The notes beneath the pieces are model-generated. The model saw only the letters and a list, made by a program, of their open reading frames with translations. It was not told where the DNA came from and searched no databases. From Lawsonella clevelandensis (lineage in GTDB: Bacteria; Actinomycetota; Actinomycetes; Mycobacteriales; Mycobacteriaceae), in NCBI RefSeq assembly GCF_003241315.1, contig NZ_QFOZ01000002.1, forward strand, positions 124,001 through 188,000: DNA of 64,000 bases, in the 5' to 3' direction. Of the stretch, positions 42,119 to 51,948 are shown one piece after another; the stretch's first letter is position 1; each line of letters begins with the position of its first letter. Position numbers and translations under genes: made by a program.

Positions 42119-45100
42119 ATGGCAGTGGGCAAGTCATCATTTGTCCATCTCCATAACCATACTGAGTTTTCCATGCTGGACGGTATGGCAAAGATCGATA
42201 AGCTCATGGAAGAGTGCAATCGTCTAGGTATGCCAGCAGTGGGAATGACCGACCACGGCAATATGTATGGGGCATCCGATTTTTATAAAGCAGCAATCGC
42301 TGCAGGTGTAAAACCCATTATCGGTGTGGAAGCATATATTGCCCCCGGATCCCGTTTTGATAAGACCCGCCAGCGTTGGGGTGATCCGTCGCAACGCGGC
42401 GATGATGTTTCCGGTTCAGGCGCCTATACCCACATGACATTGTGGTCAGAAAATGAAGAGGGATTGCATAATCTCTTCCGCCTGTCCTCCCTTGCATCCT
42501 ATGAAGGACAATTGGGTAAATGGCCTCGTATGGATGCTGACCTTATCTCTCAATATTCAAAAGGTGTCATTGCTTCTTCTGGTTGCCCCTCCGGCGAAAT
42601 TCAGACTCGTTTACGCCTTGGCCAGATAAAGGAAGCCTACGAGTCCGCGGAGAAGTGGCAGAGTATTTTCGGCAAAGAAAATTTCTTGCTGGAGCTTATG
42701 GACCATGGCATTGATATTGAACGGCGAGTCCGTGAAGATCTTCTCAAATTGGGAAAAGATCTTGGCATGCGTCCCGTCATTACCAATGACTGTCACTACG
42801 TCACACAAGATCAGGCGAAGGCACACGAAGCTATGTTATGTGTGCAGACGGGAAAAACGCTCTCTGATCCCTCACGCTTTAAATTTGATGGTGACGGCTA
42901 TTACCTTATTCCACCAGAAGAAATTCGTGCTCGCTGGGATAAGGAAGTTCCAGGGGCATGTGATACCACACTATGGATAGCTGAGCGCGTTGGCGACTAT
43001 TCCAACGTGTGGAAATATCATGACCGGATGCCCAACTTCGATACTCCACCGGGCTACGATGCAGAAGCCTGGCTTCGTCATGAAGTGAAGGAAGGCCTTG
43101 AATGGCGTTTCCCTGATGGAGTGCCGCAAAACTATATTGAACGTGCCAATTACGAGATTGACGTTATTATCCAGAAGGGGTACCCAACCTACTTCCTGGT
43201 GGTGGCCGACCTGGTCAGCCATGCACGTGAAGTCGGCATTAAAGTTGGTCCGGGGCGTGGCTCCGCCGCAGGCGCTCTTATTGCCTACGCCTTGGGTATT
43301 ACTAATATCGACCCGGTCAAGCACGGTCTTCTGTTCGAGCGCTTCCTTAACCCAGAACGTCCTTCCGCTCCTGATATCGATATGGACTTCGATGATCGTC
43401 GTCGCGGGGAAATGATCCGCTACGCATCTGAGCGATGGGGTGCAGATAAAGTAGCACAGGTTATTACCTTCGGCACTATTAAAACTAAGGCTGCTATTAA
43501 AGACTCGGCACGTGTCCAATTCGGGCAGCCTGGGTATGCGATCGCAGATCGTATGACGAAGGCACTGCCGCCAGCGCAAGGTGCGAAGGATATTCCACTT
43601 TCCGGCATTATGGATCCTAACCATCCCCGGTATGGTGAGGCTTCCGAGATTCGCGCCCTCATCGAAACCGACCCGGACGTACAGCGTATTTATGAAACAG
43701 CCCGTGGTCTGGAAGGTATGGTTCGCCAGGCGGGTGTACACGCGTGTGCTGTCATTATGTCCAGTGAGCCACTGTTGGACTGTATCCCTATGTGGAAGCG
43801 TACCCAAGACGGTGCTCTTATTACCGGATGGGACTATCCTTCGTGTGAGGCTATTGGCCTGTTGAAGATGGACTTCCTAGGGCTACGAAACCTCACTGTT
43901 ATTGGCGATGCGCTGGAAAACATTAAGCGCAATCGCGATGGGGAAATACTTGATCTTGATCGTCTTCAGCTAACGGATGAAAAATCGTATGAGTTACTCC
44001 GCCACGGGGATACGCTGGGCGTTTTCCAGCTTGATAGTGGCGGTATGCGTGAGTTGCTGAAAAAGATGGAGCCAACAGGCTTCAACGATATTGTTGCCTC
44101 GCTGGCACTGTACCGACCAGGGCCGATGGGGGTGGGTGCACACTGGGCGTATGCGGATCGTAAGAATGGGCGTGCCCCGGTAGAGCCCATTCATCCCGAG
44201 CTTGATGAGCCGCTGAAAGATATTCTCGCGGAAACATACGGCCTTATTGTTTACCAAGAGCAGATTATGCAAATTGCTCAGAAGGTAGCGGGCTATTCTC
44301 TTGGCCAAGCAGATTTGCTCCGTCGTGCCATGGGTAAAAAGAAGCCGGAAGTATTGGCGAAAGAGTTCGACAACTTCCAGGCCGGTATGCGCGAGCGTAA
44401 CTATTCTGACGAGGCTATCAAAGTTTTGTGGGAGACGATTCTGCCCTTCGCCGGATACGCGTTCAACAAGTCGCACGCGGCAGGATATGGACTGGTCAGC
44501 TACTGGACTGCCTATTTGAAGGCAAATTACCCGGCTGAATATATGGCAGCACTGCTCACTTCTGTGGGTGATGATAAAGATAAGACAGCACTGTATTTGT
44601 CGGATTGTCGCCGTATGGGTATTCAAGTCCTACAACCGGATGTGAACGAATCTATTTGGAACTTTGCACCAGTGGGACAAGATATTCGTTTCGGTTTGGG
44701 CGCTGTACGTAATGTTGGTGAACAGGCCGTGGATGAGATTGTTGATGCGCGTACTGTACAGGGCGCATTTACAAACTTCACTGACTATCTCAACAAGATA
44801 GGGCAGACAGCTTGTACGAAGAAGGTTACGGAATCTCTTATTAAGGCAGGAGCTTTCGACTCTCTGGGACATTCTCGAAAAGGACTTTTCGAGGTGCATT
44901 CAGATGCTATTGATGCCGTTATGGGGACGAAGAAAGCCGCTGCAGCTGGACAGTTCGACCTTTTTGCAGGCTTCGGAGCAGAAGAAGATAACTCTGTGAG
45001 TAACGCTTTTGAAGTGCAGGTGCCGGATGATGAATGGGATAAAAAACAACGTCTTACTTTAGAACGAGAAATGTTGGGACTCTATGTTTCTGGACATCCA

Positions 45101-45667
45101 CTGGATGGTTTGGAAACAGCGTTACAAGAACGTACAGATACGTCCATTACCACTATTCTGGAGGGCGAACTTCCCAACGGTAAAACGGTCGTCATCGGTG
45201 GCATCATCGCGGCAGTTGATCGACGCGTCAACAAGAAGGGTGAGCCGTGGGCCATTGTTCGCATCGAGGATCTGCAAGGTGGAGTGGAGGTGCTCTTCTT
45301 CCCGCGTCTTTACCAAAAGATCGGTATGCACATTATCGAAGATGCAGTTGTTATTGTCCGAGCGCATGTCAATATCCGCGATGACCGCATGAGTATCTTT
45401 GGTGACGATCTTACTGTGCCTGATTTTAGCCAGGATGGTATTGCACCAGTCTTTAATTTACGGCTTAAGACACAAATGTGTACGCCCGAGAGGCTAGCTA
45501 AGCTACGTGATATTCTGCAACGGCATGCAGGACCATCGCCTGTTGTAGTAACACTGGAAGCAGAGGGAAGAGTGGAACGACTTGCTTTGTCGGAGGCTCT
45601 CCGAGTGAGACAAAGCAGTGAGTTGATCTCTGATCTAAAAGCTAGTTTCAACAGTCACTGTGTGTAG
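42119..45667 (+). CDS. dnaE: DNA polymerase III alpha subunit DnaE1
   Basis: The 1182-residue replicative polymerase. It has an N-terminal PHP domain (FVHLHNHTEFSMLDG, GMTDHGNMYG, the His/Asp metal ligands of the proofreading exonuclease found in actinobacterial DnaE1), the polymerase active site with GPGRGSAAGALIAYALGI and PDIDMDFDDRRRGEMI (catalytic aspartates), the fingers region NKSHAAGYGLVSYWTAYLKANYP, a tandem HhH region, and an OB domain near residues 1015-1100 (TVVIGGIIAAVDRRVNKKGEPWA). The length is normal. GAGAGGGG directly precedes the ATG. It is transcribed from a 144-base gap after rluD. Confidence 0.97.
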   Translation: MAVGKSSFVHLHNHTEFSMLDGMAKIDKLMEECNRLGMPAVGMTDHGNMYGASDFYKAAIAAGVKPIIGVEAYIAPGSRFDKTRQRWGDPSQRGDDVSGSGAYTHMTLWSENEEGLHNLFRLSSLASYEGQLGKWPRMDADLISQYSKGVIASSGCPSGEIQTRLRLGQIKEAYESAEKWQSIFGKENFLLELMDHGIDIERRVREDLLKLGKDLGMRPVITNDCHYVTQDQAKAHEAMLCVQTGKTLSDPSRFKFDGDGYYLIPPEEIRARWDKEVPGACDTTLWIAERVGDYSNVWKYHDRMPNFDTPPGYDAEAWLRHEVKEGLEWRFPDGVPQNYIERANYEIDVIIQKGYPTYFLVVADLVSHAREVGIKVGPGRGSAAGALIAYALGITNIDPVKHGLLFERFLNPERPSAPDIDMDFDDRRRGEMIRYASERWGADKVAQVITFGTIKTKAAIKDSARVQFGQPGYAIADRMTKALPPAQGAKDIPLSGIMDPNHPRYGEASEIRALIETDPDVQRIYETARGLEGMVRQAGVHACAVIMSSEPLLDCIPMWKRTQDGALITGWDYPSCEAIGLLKMDFLGLRNLTVIGDALENIKRNRDGEILDLDRLQLTDEKSYELLRHGDTLGVFQLDSGGMRELLKKMEPTGFNDIVASLALYRPGPMGVGAHWAYADRKNGRAPVEPIHPELDEPLKDILAETYGLIVYQEQIMQIAQKVAGYSLGQADLLRRAMGKKKPEVLAKEFDNFQAGMRERNYSDEAIKVLWETILPFAGYAFNKSHAAGYGLVSYWTAYLKANYPAEYMAALLTSVGDDKDKTALYLSDCRRMGIQVLQPDVNESIWNFAPVGQDIRFGLGAVRNVGEQAVDEIVDARTVQGAFTNFTDYLNKIGQTACTKKVTESLIKAGAFDSLGHSRKGLFEVHSDAIDAVMGTKKAAAAGQFDLFAGFGAEEDNSVSNAFEVQVPDDEWDKKQRLTLEREMLGLYVSGHPLDGLETALQERTDTSITTILEGELPNGKTVVIGGIIAAVDRRVNKKGEPWAIVRIEDLQGGVEVLFFPRLYQKIGMHIIEDAVVIVRAHVNIRDDRMSIFGDDLTVPDFSQDGIAPVFNLRLKTQMCTPERLAKLRDILQRHAGPSPVVVTLEAEGRVERLALSEALRVRQSSELISDLKASFNSHCV

Positions 45668-45685
45668 TGGGCTAGTATAAATACT

Positions 45686-46972
45686 GTGAATAAAAATCCT
45701 CTAGAACCCCAGGTTATTATGCCCACAGCTGCCGATGTTGAAAAAGCTGCGGAAATTATTAGTGGAGTTGTGGAGCGTACTCCGCTGTATTACTCTCCAC
45801 GTCTTTCGGAAATGACGGGCGCTAAGATTTACCTGAAGCGAGAGGATTTGCAAGGTGTCCGCTCATACAAGATTCGTGGTGCCTATAACGTTATTGCGCA
45901 GCTTAACGACGAACAGCGTAGGGCCGGCGTTGTAGCGGCATCTGCTGGTAACCATGCGCAGGGGGTAGCGTACGCGTGTCGCACCTTGGGAGTACAGGGA
46001 CGTATTTATGTTCCCTCTAATACTCCTAAACAAAAGCGTGATCGCATTATGTATCACGGTGGAGATGCAATAGAGCTGGTAGTAACAGGTAATTCTTTTG
46101 ACGACGCCGCTGCCGCCGCTATGCAGAATGCGCAGGACTCGGGGGCTACATGGGTGGCACCGTTTGATAATCCCAGCACTATTGCAGGACAGGGGACTGT
46201 TGCCCGAGAAATCGTTGAGCAACTTGCTGATATTGGGGAGCAACCCAGTATGGTTATTGTTCCAGTGGGGGGTGGTGGTCTCCTTTCTGGCGTTGTCACC
46301 TATCTTGCCGAGACGAGTCCCGAGACAGAAGTCATTGGAGTGGAGCCGGCGGGAGCGGCATCTGTAGCGGCAGCTCTGGATATGGGAGGTCCTGTTACTC
46401 TGGGGGATACTGACCCGTTTGTGGATGGGGCAGCCGTCAAGCGTTGTGGCGATGTTACCTATGCAATACTTGATGCCCATCGTAAGATGATTGATCTTCT
46501 CACTGTCTCCGAAGGCTCTGTCTGCACAGAGATGTTGGATCTTTACCAAAATGAGGGGATTATCGCCGAACCAGCTGGTGCTCTTTCTGTGACGGCCCTG
46601 CAACAGTTGCGCTTTGCTCCAGGAAGCTCAGTTGTGTGTATTATCTCCGGCGGTAACAATGATGTTTCTCGCTATAGCGAGATTATTGAACGTTCTTTAG
46701 TTGACCGAGGTCTTAAGCATTATTTCTTAGTCAACTTTACGCAGAAACCAGGTCAACTACGTGAGTTTCTCGACCGCGTGCTTGGCCCGGATGACGATAT
46801 CACCCTGTTCGAGTATGTGAAGCGGAACAATCGTGAAACTGGTGCCGCATTGGTTGGTATCCAATTAGGAACCGCTACTGGGTTGCATGCTCTGCTCCAT
46901 CGTATGGAAGAAAGCGGTATCGAGTGTGAGCGATTACTCCCAGGTACTCCAGCGTATGAATACCTGACGTAG
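45686..46972 (+). CDS. ilvA: Biosynthetic threonine dehydratase (threonine deaminase)
   Basis: A 428-residue PLP enzyme that converts threonine to 2-oxobutanoate, the first step to isoleucine. The PLP lysine is in VRSYKIRGAYN, SAGNHAQGVAYA binds the substrate, and VPVGGGGLLSGV binds the cofactor phosphate. The C-terminal ~85 residues (HYFLVNFTQKPGQLREFLDRVLGPDDDI) form a single ACT-like regulatory domain, the size seen in Corynebacterium, where isoleucine feedback-inhibits the enzyme. The start is GTG 45686, 18 bases after dnaE. Its stop overlaps the next gene by one base. Confidence 0.94.
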   Translation: MNKNPLEPQVIMPTAADVEKAAEIISGVVERTPLYYSPRLSEMTGAKIYLKREDLQGVRSYKIRGAYNVIAQLNDEQRRAGVVAASAGNHAQGVAYACRTLGVQGRIYVPSNTPKQKRDRIMYHGGDAIELVVTGNSFDDAAAAAMQNAQDSGATWVAPFDNPSTIAGQGTVAREIVEQLADIGEQPSMVIVPVGGGGLLSGVVTYLAETSPETEVIGVEPAGAASVAAALDMGGPVTLGDTDPFVDGAAVKRCGDVTYAILDAHRKMIDLLTVSEGSVCTEMLDLYQNEGIIAEPAGALSVTALQQLRFAPGSSVVCIISGGNNDVSRYSEIIERSLVDRGLKHYFLVNFTQKPGQLREFLDRVLGPDDDITLFEYVKRNNRETGAALVGIQLGTATGLHALLHRMEESGIECERLLPGTPAYEYLT

Positions 46973-47763
46973 TGGTTGAAAAGTTGTCTGTAGACATCCC
47001 TCAGTTTTGTAGTCTAAGTACTGGATCTTCGGTTACCGCAGAAATTGAGATTAAGCGGTCGCAGTTTATTTGTTATCTGCAACGTGTAGAAAATGAGCAG
47101 GATGCCCGTGCTTTTATCGAGGAGATTCGGCGTCTGCACCCGACAGCCCGCCACCATTGCACGGCTTTTCGGTTAGGTGGTGGAAGTGGTGACGTACAAG
47201 AGCGTTCGAGTGATGATAGAGAGCCCTCCGGGACTGCTGGTAAACCGATGCTTGCCGCTTTGCGTGGTGCAGATCTTGTTAATGTGTGTGCTGTTGTGGT
47301 GCGCTATTTCGGCGGTATTTTGTTGGGCACGGGGGGATTGGTGCGTGCCTACACCGATGCTGTAAATAAGGGGATTACTGCGGCACGCCAGTCGAAACGT
47401 CTTGCCGTTTGCCGACTAGTAGATCTGTGGTCGGTACAGGCCCCCATTATTGATGTGGGACGGTGGGAAGCCGATTTACGGGGGAGAGGTCTTGAAGTAG
47501 TTGATGTCTTTTATGGTGAAGGTTTACTCCCCGTAGACGCAGTAGACACTGCATGCTCTGGAGAGTCTGCACAAACTAGTTCAGCGATCGCTGATGACGT
47601 GGAAGCGGCACGGCATCCTGATCCTATGGCTTCCGTAATAGTGGTGGCTGTAATGAAACCTGCTGATGCTGCAGTGTTCTGTGAACACACATCCGCCCTG
47701 TCGGCGGGTTCTCAAAAACCTTACCGAACAGGGCGGATGATGTATGAATCTCAACTGATGTAA
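46972..47763 (+). CDS. YigZ/IMPACT-family protein
   Basis: A 263-residue protein whose N-terminal domain is the UPF0029/IMPACT fold: EIKRSQFICYLQRVENEQDARAFIEEIR, HPTARHHCTAFRLG, EPSGTAGKPMLAALRG and VVVRYFGGILLGTGGLVRAYTDA are the family signature. The C-terminal DUF1949-like half is divergent and extended by an acidic insert. The family is conserved but functionally unsettled (translation-related in eukaryotes). It overlaps ilvA by one base (TAGTG) and its stop codon lies within the terminator hairpin. Confidence 0.88.
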   Translation: MVEKLSVDIPQFCSLSTGSSVTAEIEIKRSQFICYLQRVENEQDARAFIEEIRRLHPTARHHCTAFRLGGGSGDVQERSSDDREPSGTAGKPMLAALRGADLVNVCAVVVRYFGGILLGTGGLVRAYTDAVNKGITAARQSKRLAVCRLVDLWSVQAPIIDVGRWEADLRGRGLEVVDVFYGEGLLPVDAVDTACSGESAQTSSAIADDVEAARHPDPMASVIVVAVMKPADAAVFCEHTSALSAGSQKPYRTGRMMYESQLM

Positions 47764-47786
47764 AACATCTTAATGTTTTACATCAG
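47755..47786 (+). terminator. Terminator at the end of the dnaE-ilvA-yigZ unit
   Basis: CTGATGTAAAACAT (47755-47768) pairs perfectly with ATGTTTTACATCAG (47773-47786), 14 base pairs, followed by TGTTTTTG. The left arm includes the last codons and stop of the yigZ gene. It can also stop the convergent lipase transcript. Confidence 0.88.
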
Positions 47787-47843
47787 TGTTTTTGTGGATA
47801 GAGACAAACAACAATTAAGGAATTATCGTCTATCTCTTGAGTC

Positions 47844-48893
47844 TTACTGGTAGTAAGGAGGTACGAACTTGCAGTCGACCTGCTTGTAGTCACGGCCAGT
47901 GAGCATGTTCTCAACAACCTGGTAGGTAACCGGGTCGTAGGTCATGCCGAAGTGGTCAGTGAAGTCCTTCTTGCAGAGGTCCTGGATGATGACGTTGTTG
48001 ACGCCCGGTTCCTCGATCATATCGTGGGTGTAGGGGGTAACAACATCGTCGTACCGGGTGGTGATAACGGTGTACTTAACGCCAGGCTTGGTGATGCCGC
48101 CGGCTTCGAGTTCCTTCACGAAGTCAGAACCAACAGTCTGCTGACCATCAGCGGTGACGTTGGCGTAATCCCACATCTTCTGCCACTTGTCGTTGAGGCC
48201 AGCAGCCTTGATGAGAGAACCAACACCGTAGAGGGTGGAGCCGTGGTTAGAAGCAACTAGGCCGATGGTGTGGCGAACAGTCTTATCGCCGCCGTACCAC
48301 TTGATGTAGGCGTTCGGGAGAGCGCCGCCACCCTGGGAGTGACCAACGAAGTCGACTTTCTTGGCGCCAGTGCGCTTCATGACGTACTTCACGAAAACGC
48401 CGAGGAACTGAGCGGAAGCCTTGATATCACCGTTGAACGGCATAGCTTCGTTGATGTCATTAGGATGAATGAGTGCCTTCATGACATCCGGGCCCGGGTT
48501 GTAGTTGAAGGTGTAGGCGCACAGTCCGGCCTTGGCCAGCATAGGACCGTAGTATGCCCACGTTGCGTAAGCATCTTCACTGGTACCGGGGATCAGAATG
48601 ATCGGTAGAGCGTGCTTGTACTTGGGCTTGCAAGAGAAATCGTTCACGCCCGTGGGAGCAGTTCCGTTGTGCTCCTTGGAGTACTTAGAAGCAGCAGGGA
48701 AGTTGTTTTGAATGGGGCCGACACCCTGGTTCGGCATACCCCACTCATCAGAAGTCTTGTTACGAATACCGCCGAATTCATCGCGAGGGTAACCGGGGAC
48801 GTCCGTGCTAGCGTTCGCCAAAGCGGGAGTGGCACTGAGCGCCATTGCGGAGGCGCAAAGTGCAGCAGTGAAGCGGCGACTGAGGGTGGTCAT
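47844..48893 (-). CDS. Secreted triacylglycerol lipase/esterase (alpha/beta hydrolase)
   Basis: A 349-residue secreted hydrolase. Residues 1-27 are a Sec signal peptide ending ALA. Then come PIILIPGTSEDAYATWAYYGP with the oxyanion-hole region, the nucleophile elbow GHSQGG with Ser186, a likely acidic residue in TRYDDVVTPYTHD, and the catalytic His in DHFGMTYDP. Three cysteines in the mature part may include a disulfide. It resembles secreted lipases of lipid-using skin actinobacteria. Codon choice is strongly biased (AAG, GAG, AAC, TAC, GGT dominate), unlike its neighbours, suggesting high expression. AGGAG precedes the ATG. It is monocistronic. Confidence 0.85.
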   Translation of the reverse strand: MTTLSRRFTAALCASAMALSATPALANASTDVPGYPRDEFGGIRNKTSDEWGMPNQGVGPIQNNFPAASKYSKEHNGTAPTGVNDFSCKPKYKHALPIILIPGTSEDAYATWAYYGPMLAKAGLCAYTFNYNPGPDVMKALIHPNDINEAMPFNGDIKASAQFLGVFVKYVMKRTGAKKVDFVGHSQGGGALPNAYIKWYGGDKTVRHTIGLVASNHGSTLYGVGSLIKAAGLNDKWQKMWDYANVTADGQQTVGSDFVKELEAGGITKPGVKYTVITTRYDDVVTPYTHDMIEEPGVNNVIIQDLCKKDFTDHFGMTYDPVTYQVVENMLTGRDYKQVDCKFVPPYYQ

Positions 48894-49368
48894 GGAAAGC
48901 TCCTATTGACAGTATATATGGGGAGATAGGAGGGGATTGGCTCACGTTCAAGCGGGTCAATCCGGCTCTGAGAGTTAATCTATGACGCTAAAAACAGAGC
49001 TGCAAGGTAGTTGCCTTCATCTTGCAGATACTTTTTGTATGCATTTTTGTTAGATTTCTCTTTTTTGCTGATAGGGCATTGTTTTTGAAATTATGTGAAC
49101 AATTGACCAGTTGTCGTAGTTGTCAAAATTTATGGGAGTAAATACACCCTTGATAAAAATGATTGCTCAACTATTAGCTGACAGTGGTCTTTTAAGGCTT
49201 ATGTCTATAGAGCGCGTGATGTGTAGAAAAGTATCGGTGTTCATGCACCGTGTCCATCGTATAGTCGTTTTATAGTTGTGTGGGGCTCTCGATACATGAG
49301 AGCCCCACACAACTATTGACGTTACTGATACTGAATTTGTCTACACTATTCCGTTATTACTGAAGCCA
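48894..49368. other. Intergenic region upstream of the lipase and downstream of the acyltransferase
   Basis: 475 bases without a supported gene. It is the promoter region of the lipase (transcribed leftward). It contains a direct repeat AGTTGTC-GT-AGTTGTC (49109-49124) flanked by TTGAC/GTCAA arms (49103-49107 and 49122-49126), a candidate operator, and the hairpin at 49274-49314 that ends the acyltransferase transcript. The rest is AT-rich with no feature I can name. Confidence 0.5.
49274..49314 (-). terminator. 17-base-pair hairpin downstream of the acyltransferase gene
   Basis: AGTTGTGTGGGGCTCTC and GAGAGCCCCACACAACT pair perfectly over 17 bases around a seven-base loop. On the minus strand the following bases are ATAAAACG, with no T-run, so this is a U-poor terminator or a stability hairpin. 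Confidence 0.65.
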
Positions 49369-51705
49369 TTATCGAGAGCGACGATCACCTTTTGATGTCG
49401 TGGTTGCGGGGGGAAGGATTTCCGTTCCTGGGTAGGACGTAGTGTTGAGATCCTGTCCGCGCTTGGTCACCGGACCCCAATGAGTAATGGCATTGAATTG
49501 GCGGGCAAATTCCGGAATAAGAGACTGTACGAAGGAATGTGTCATGTGGTGCATATCCCGGTACACCATGACATTGCCAATTACAGCGGGGCAAACAGTG
49601 CCAGGGCACAGTGCATCCGTGAAATCCATAAGATGGACATTGGAAAGTCCTCGCGACGCTTCAATAGCAGGATTCACGGGGGACATTGCAAGATCACGTG
49701 GTATGCCACAGCTCGTGGCATCTCCACCTTCTTCTAGGCAGTCGGGAACTTTGGCGGGTCTATCTTCCCGCGTAGACCAGGGAGTGTCACGGACGAGAAT
49801 CATCTGAACGTTCTCTTTATTGAAGGATCGCCACAAGTCAGCATAGTAATCTGGGACGACGTCGGGTCCTACACCAGTAAGTTGTGCGGGACGAGTGGCA
49901 GTAGTGAAGACATAATCATATTTCTTCTGGAGAACGCGGTTATAGACTTTCTTATTCCACTCTAGGCAGTTGTAGTAAGGCTTATTAGTAAGAGGATTGT
50001 TGATCATGCCGCTGATCATGAACGGGCAACCCATCTTGAGATAAACATCAACACGGAAGTTTTGGCGACGTCCCAGGATATCGAGGGCTGTCAGCCAGTG
50101 TTCGGCGTGTGATCCACCCACTAGAGCAATGGCACGTTTGGCGTGGACATCTCCATAAATACAGGGGTGTCCTTTTTCTTCGCGCCATATCTTCTTCTCG
50201 TGGATATCAGCATCATCGAAGTTAGAAATACACCCATCAAAAGATGATCGCGGGAGAGTACGGCTAGCGTCAATAGGGCGTGGCTGGTAGTCAACGTTAT
50301 TCGGGATGGGCATGTTTTCCGTAATGGCACGGGCACCCGGATAATCGGCAGTGAGGACGAGCGTCATTTGTCCATCAAGGCTGTTGATATAGCGTTTCCA
50401 AGAAATATGGAAGCCTACTAGGCAGAATGTTAAGACAACAACGAGAGTACCGGCAATGCTCTTCCATGTGAGCCAGCTTCGTTTGGGGCGTAATGCAGCA
50501 AGAAGGCGTTCTTTGAACGCAGGCTTTTCTACTACGCCATCCTGGGCAGCAGTAGGTTGCTTCTTTTTTAGCCGCAGTGGTTCTTCAATGTAGTGGTGTG
50601 TGAACCATGCTAAGACCAAACTGACAACGAGGACGAAGATACCGATCTTATTGGAAGGTTGTGGACGTTTGAGATGTGTACAGGCAAGAATGAGCAACGG
50701 CCAGTGCCACATATAAAGGGCATAGGCAAGACGGCCTAATTCGCGCAGTGGTTTAGACGCAAGAAATGCGGTGAAGGGGGCATTCCGCCACGTCAGTTCT
50801 TCACCTTCGGGAGCTTGGCCCGCAATGATAAGGAACACTGTGGCAATAAGGACATAAAGAGTCCACGGTCCGGGGAACTCATCAACGCCGTTAAAGATAA
50901 GGCCACATGTAAATATGGCGAAAAGACCAATGACTGTGAGGAACCAGCGTACCCAGTGATTACGGACTTCAATTTTGTGTATCACTGTGGCAAGGAGACC
51001 ACCGAGGAAAAGTTCCCAAAGACGAGACCAGGTGTCATAGTAGTTGAGCATCTGGTTTTCGCGGTGGAGATAGATTGCGTACACAAAGCTGAGGACAGTC
51101 CCAATGCCGAGAATAACCGCCATGGGGGTAAAGATGGATTTACCTGGCCAGAAACGGTGTAGTAGCCACCCCAGACCGCAGCAGAGCAGAATGATCATGA
51201 GGTAGAACTGACCCTGTACAGACATCGACCAGAGGTGCTGTAGCGGGCTTACCGCAGTGCCTGCTTGAGCATAGTCTTCGGACTGTGCTGCCAGTTTCCA
51301 GTTCTGGTAGTAGAGCAGTGAAGCCAACATCTGATCATTAACGTTGGCCCAGCGTGTACGGGGGAATACGAGAATAACGCCAATTCCAACGGTAGCGAGA
51401 ACAACCACCATAGTGGGGAGCAAGCGACGGATGGTTTTCCAAATGGACCGGAGCGGGTTGAGGCTGCCGTAGCGGTCAACATTGCGCATCTGGGAACCGA
51501 TGAAGAAGAAACCAGAGAGAGTGAGAAACACGTCTACGCCACCGGACACGCGACCAAACCAGATGTGGAAGATAACCACCAGTGCGATAGAAAGACCGCG
51601 TAACCCATCAAGGTCATAGCGATAGGTATGACGATGTTGGGGGATAGGGGGGCGCGTTGCGGGACTCGCTGTTTGTGCAGAAGAAGTGTTGTCTTTTCGT
51701 GCCAT
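49369..51705 (-). CDS. Membrane acyltransferase 3 fused to an extracytoplasmic SGNH domain (OafA/YrhL-like)
   Basis: A 778-residue two-domain O-acyltransferase. The N-terminal acyltransferase-3 domain begins YRYDLDGLRGLSIALVVIFH, has ten or eleven membrane helices, and contains GGVDVFLTLSGFFF and LYMWHWPLL. The C-terminal SGNH-hydrolase-like domain (about residues 455-770) has the nucleophile block ALVGGSHAEHW and a His block near HHMTHSF. Such enzymes acylate cell-envelope sugars; in mycolata candidates include trehalose mycolates and polysaccharides. The substrate is not readable from the sequence. It is transcribed alone, divergent from the biotin locus. Confidence 0.85.
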   Translation of the reverse strand: MARKDNTSSAQTASPATRPPIPQHRHTYRYDLDGLRGLSIALVVIFHIWFGRVSGGVDVFLTLSGFFFIGSQMRNVDRYGSLNPLRSIWKTIRRLLPTMVVVLATVGIGVILVFPRTRWANVNDQMLASLLYYQNWKLAAQSEDYAQAGTAVSPLQHLWSMSVQGQFYLMIILLCCGLGWLLHRFWPGKSIFTPMAVILGIGTVLSFVYAIYLHRENQMLNYYDTWSRLWELFLGGLLATVIHKIEVRNHWVRWFLTVIGLFAIFTCGLIFNGVDEFPGPWTLYVLIATVFLIIAGQAPEGEELTWRNAPFTAFLASKPLRELGRLAYALYMWHWPLLILACTHLKRPQPSNKIGIFVLVVSLVLAWFTHHYIEEPLRLKKKQPTAAQDGVVEKPAFKERLLAALRPKRSWLTWKSIAGTLVVVLTFCLVGFHISWKRYINSLDGQMTLVLTADYPGARAITENMPIPNNVDYQPRPIDASRTLPRSSFDGCISNFDDADIHEKKIWREEKGHPCIYGDVHAKRAIALVGGSHAEHWLTALDILGRRQNFRVDVYLKMGCPFMISGMINNPLTNKPYYNCLEWNKKVYNRVLQKKYDYVFTTATRPAQLTGVGPDVVPDYYADLWRSFNKENVQMILVRDTPWSTREDRPAKVPDCLEEGGDATSCGIPRDLAMSPVNPAIEASRGLSNVHLMDFTDALCPGTVCPAVIGNVMVYRDMHHMTHSFVQSLIPEFARQFNAITHWGPVTKRGQDLNTTSYPGTEILPPATTTSKGDRRSR

Positions 51706-51911
51706 ATCTGTCTTAATCAGGTCTTTAGTGTCATGTGCGTACTCCCCAGAAAGGAAGTACGCCTGCTCAATATGCTATAGGGAATGACGTTGTATAAACG
51801 CGACCGTCATTCACATCCTACCGTTCCTCACCTCTAAAGCCTGCATTGGGAGCGTTCTCTACGCGGTTGACATGGAGCTTTTACAAGCAGATACAGTAAA
51901 AAGGCATAATA

Positions 51912-51922
51912 GAACAGTGTTC
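51912..51922. promoter_or_regulatory. BioQ-type operator upstream of bioA
   Basis: GAACAGTGTTC is a GAAC-N3-GTTC inverted repeat, close to the TGAAC-N3-GTTAC consensus known for BioQ of Corynebacterium glutamicum. A nearly identical copy lies at the bioQ-bioB divergent promoter (54910-54920). TTGACA (51867-51872) and CATAAT (51905-51910) upstream are candidate promoter elements; the operator abuts the latter. Confidence 0.75.
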
Positions 51923-51948
51923 AATTATTGGTGAAGGACCTACTATTT

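Noticed and set aside
43000..43807. 278-codon minus-strand frame inside dnaE
   Set aside because: Antisense to the conserved polymerase core, with unusual composition and no family features.
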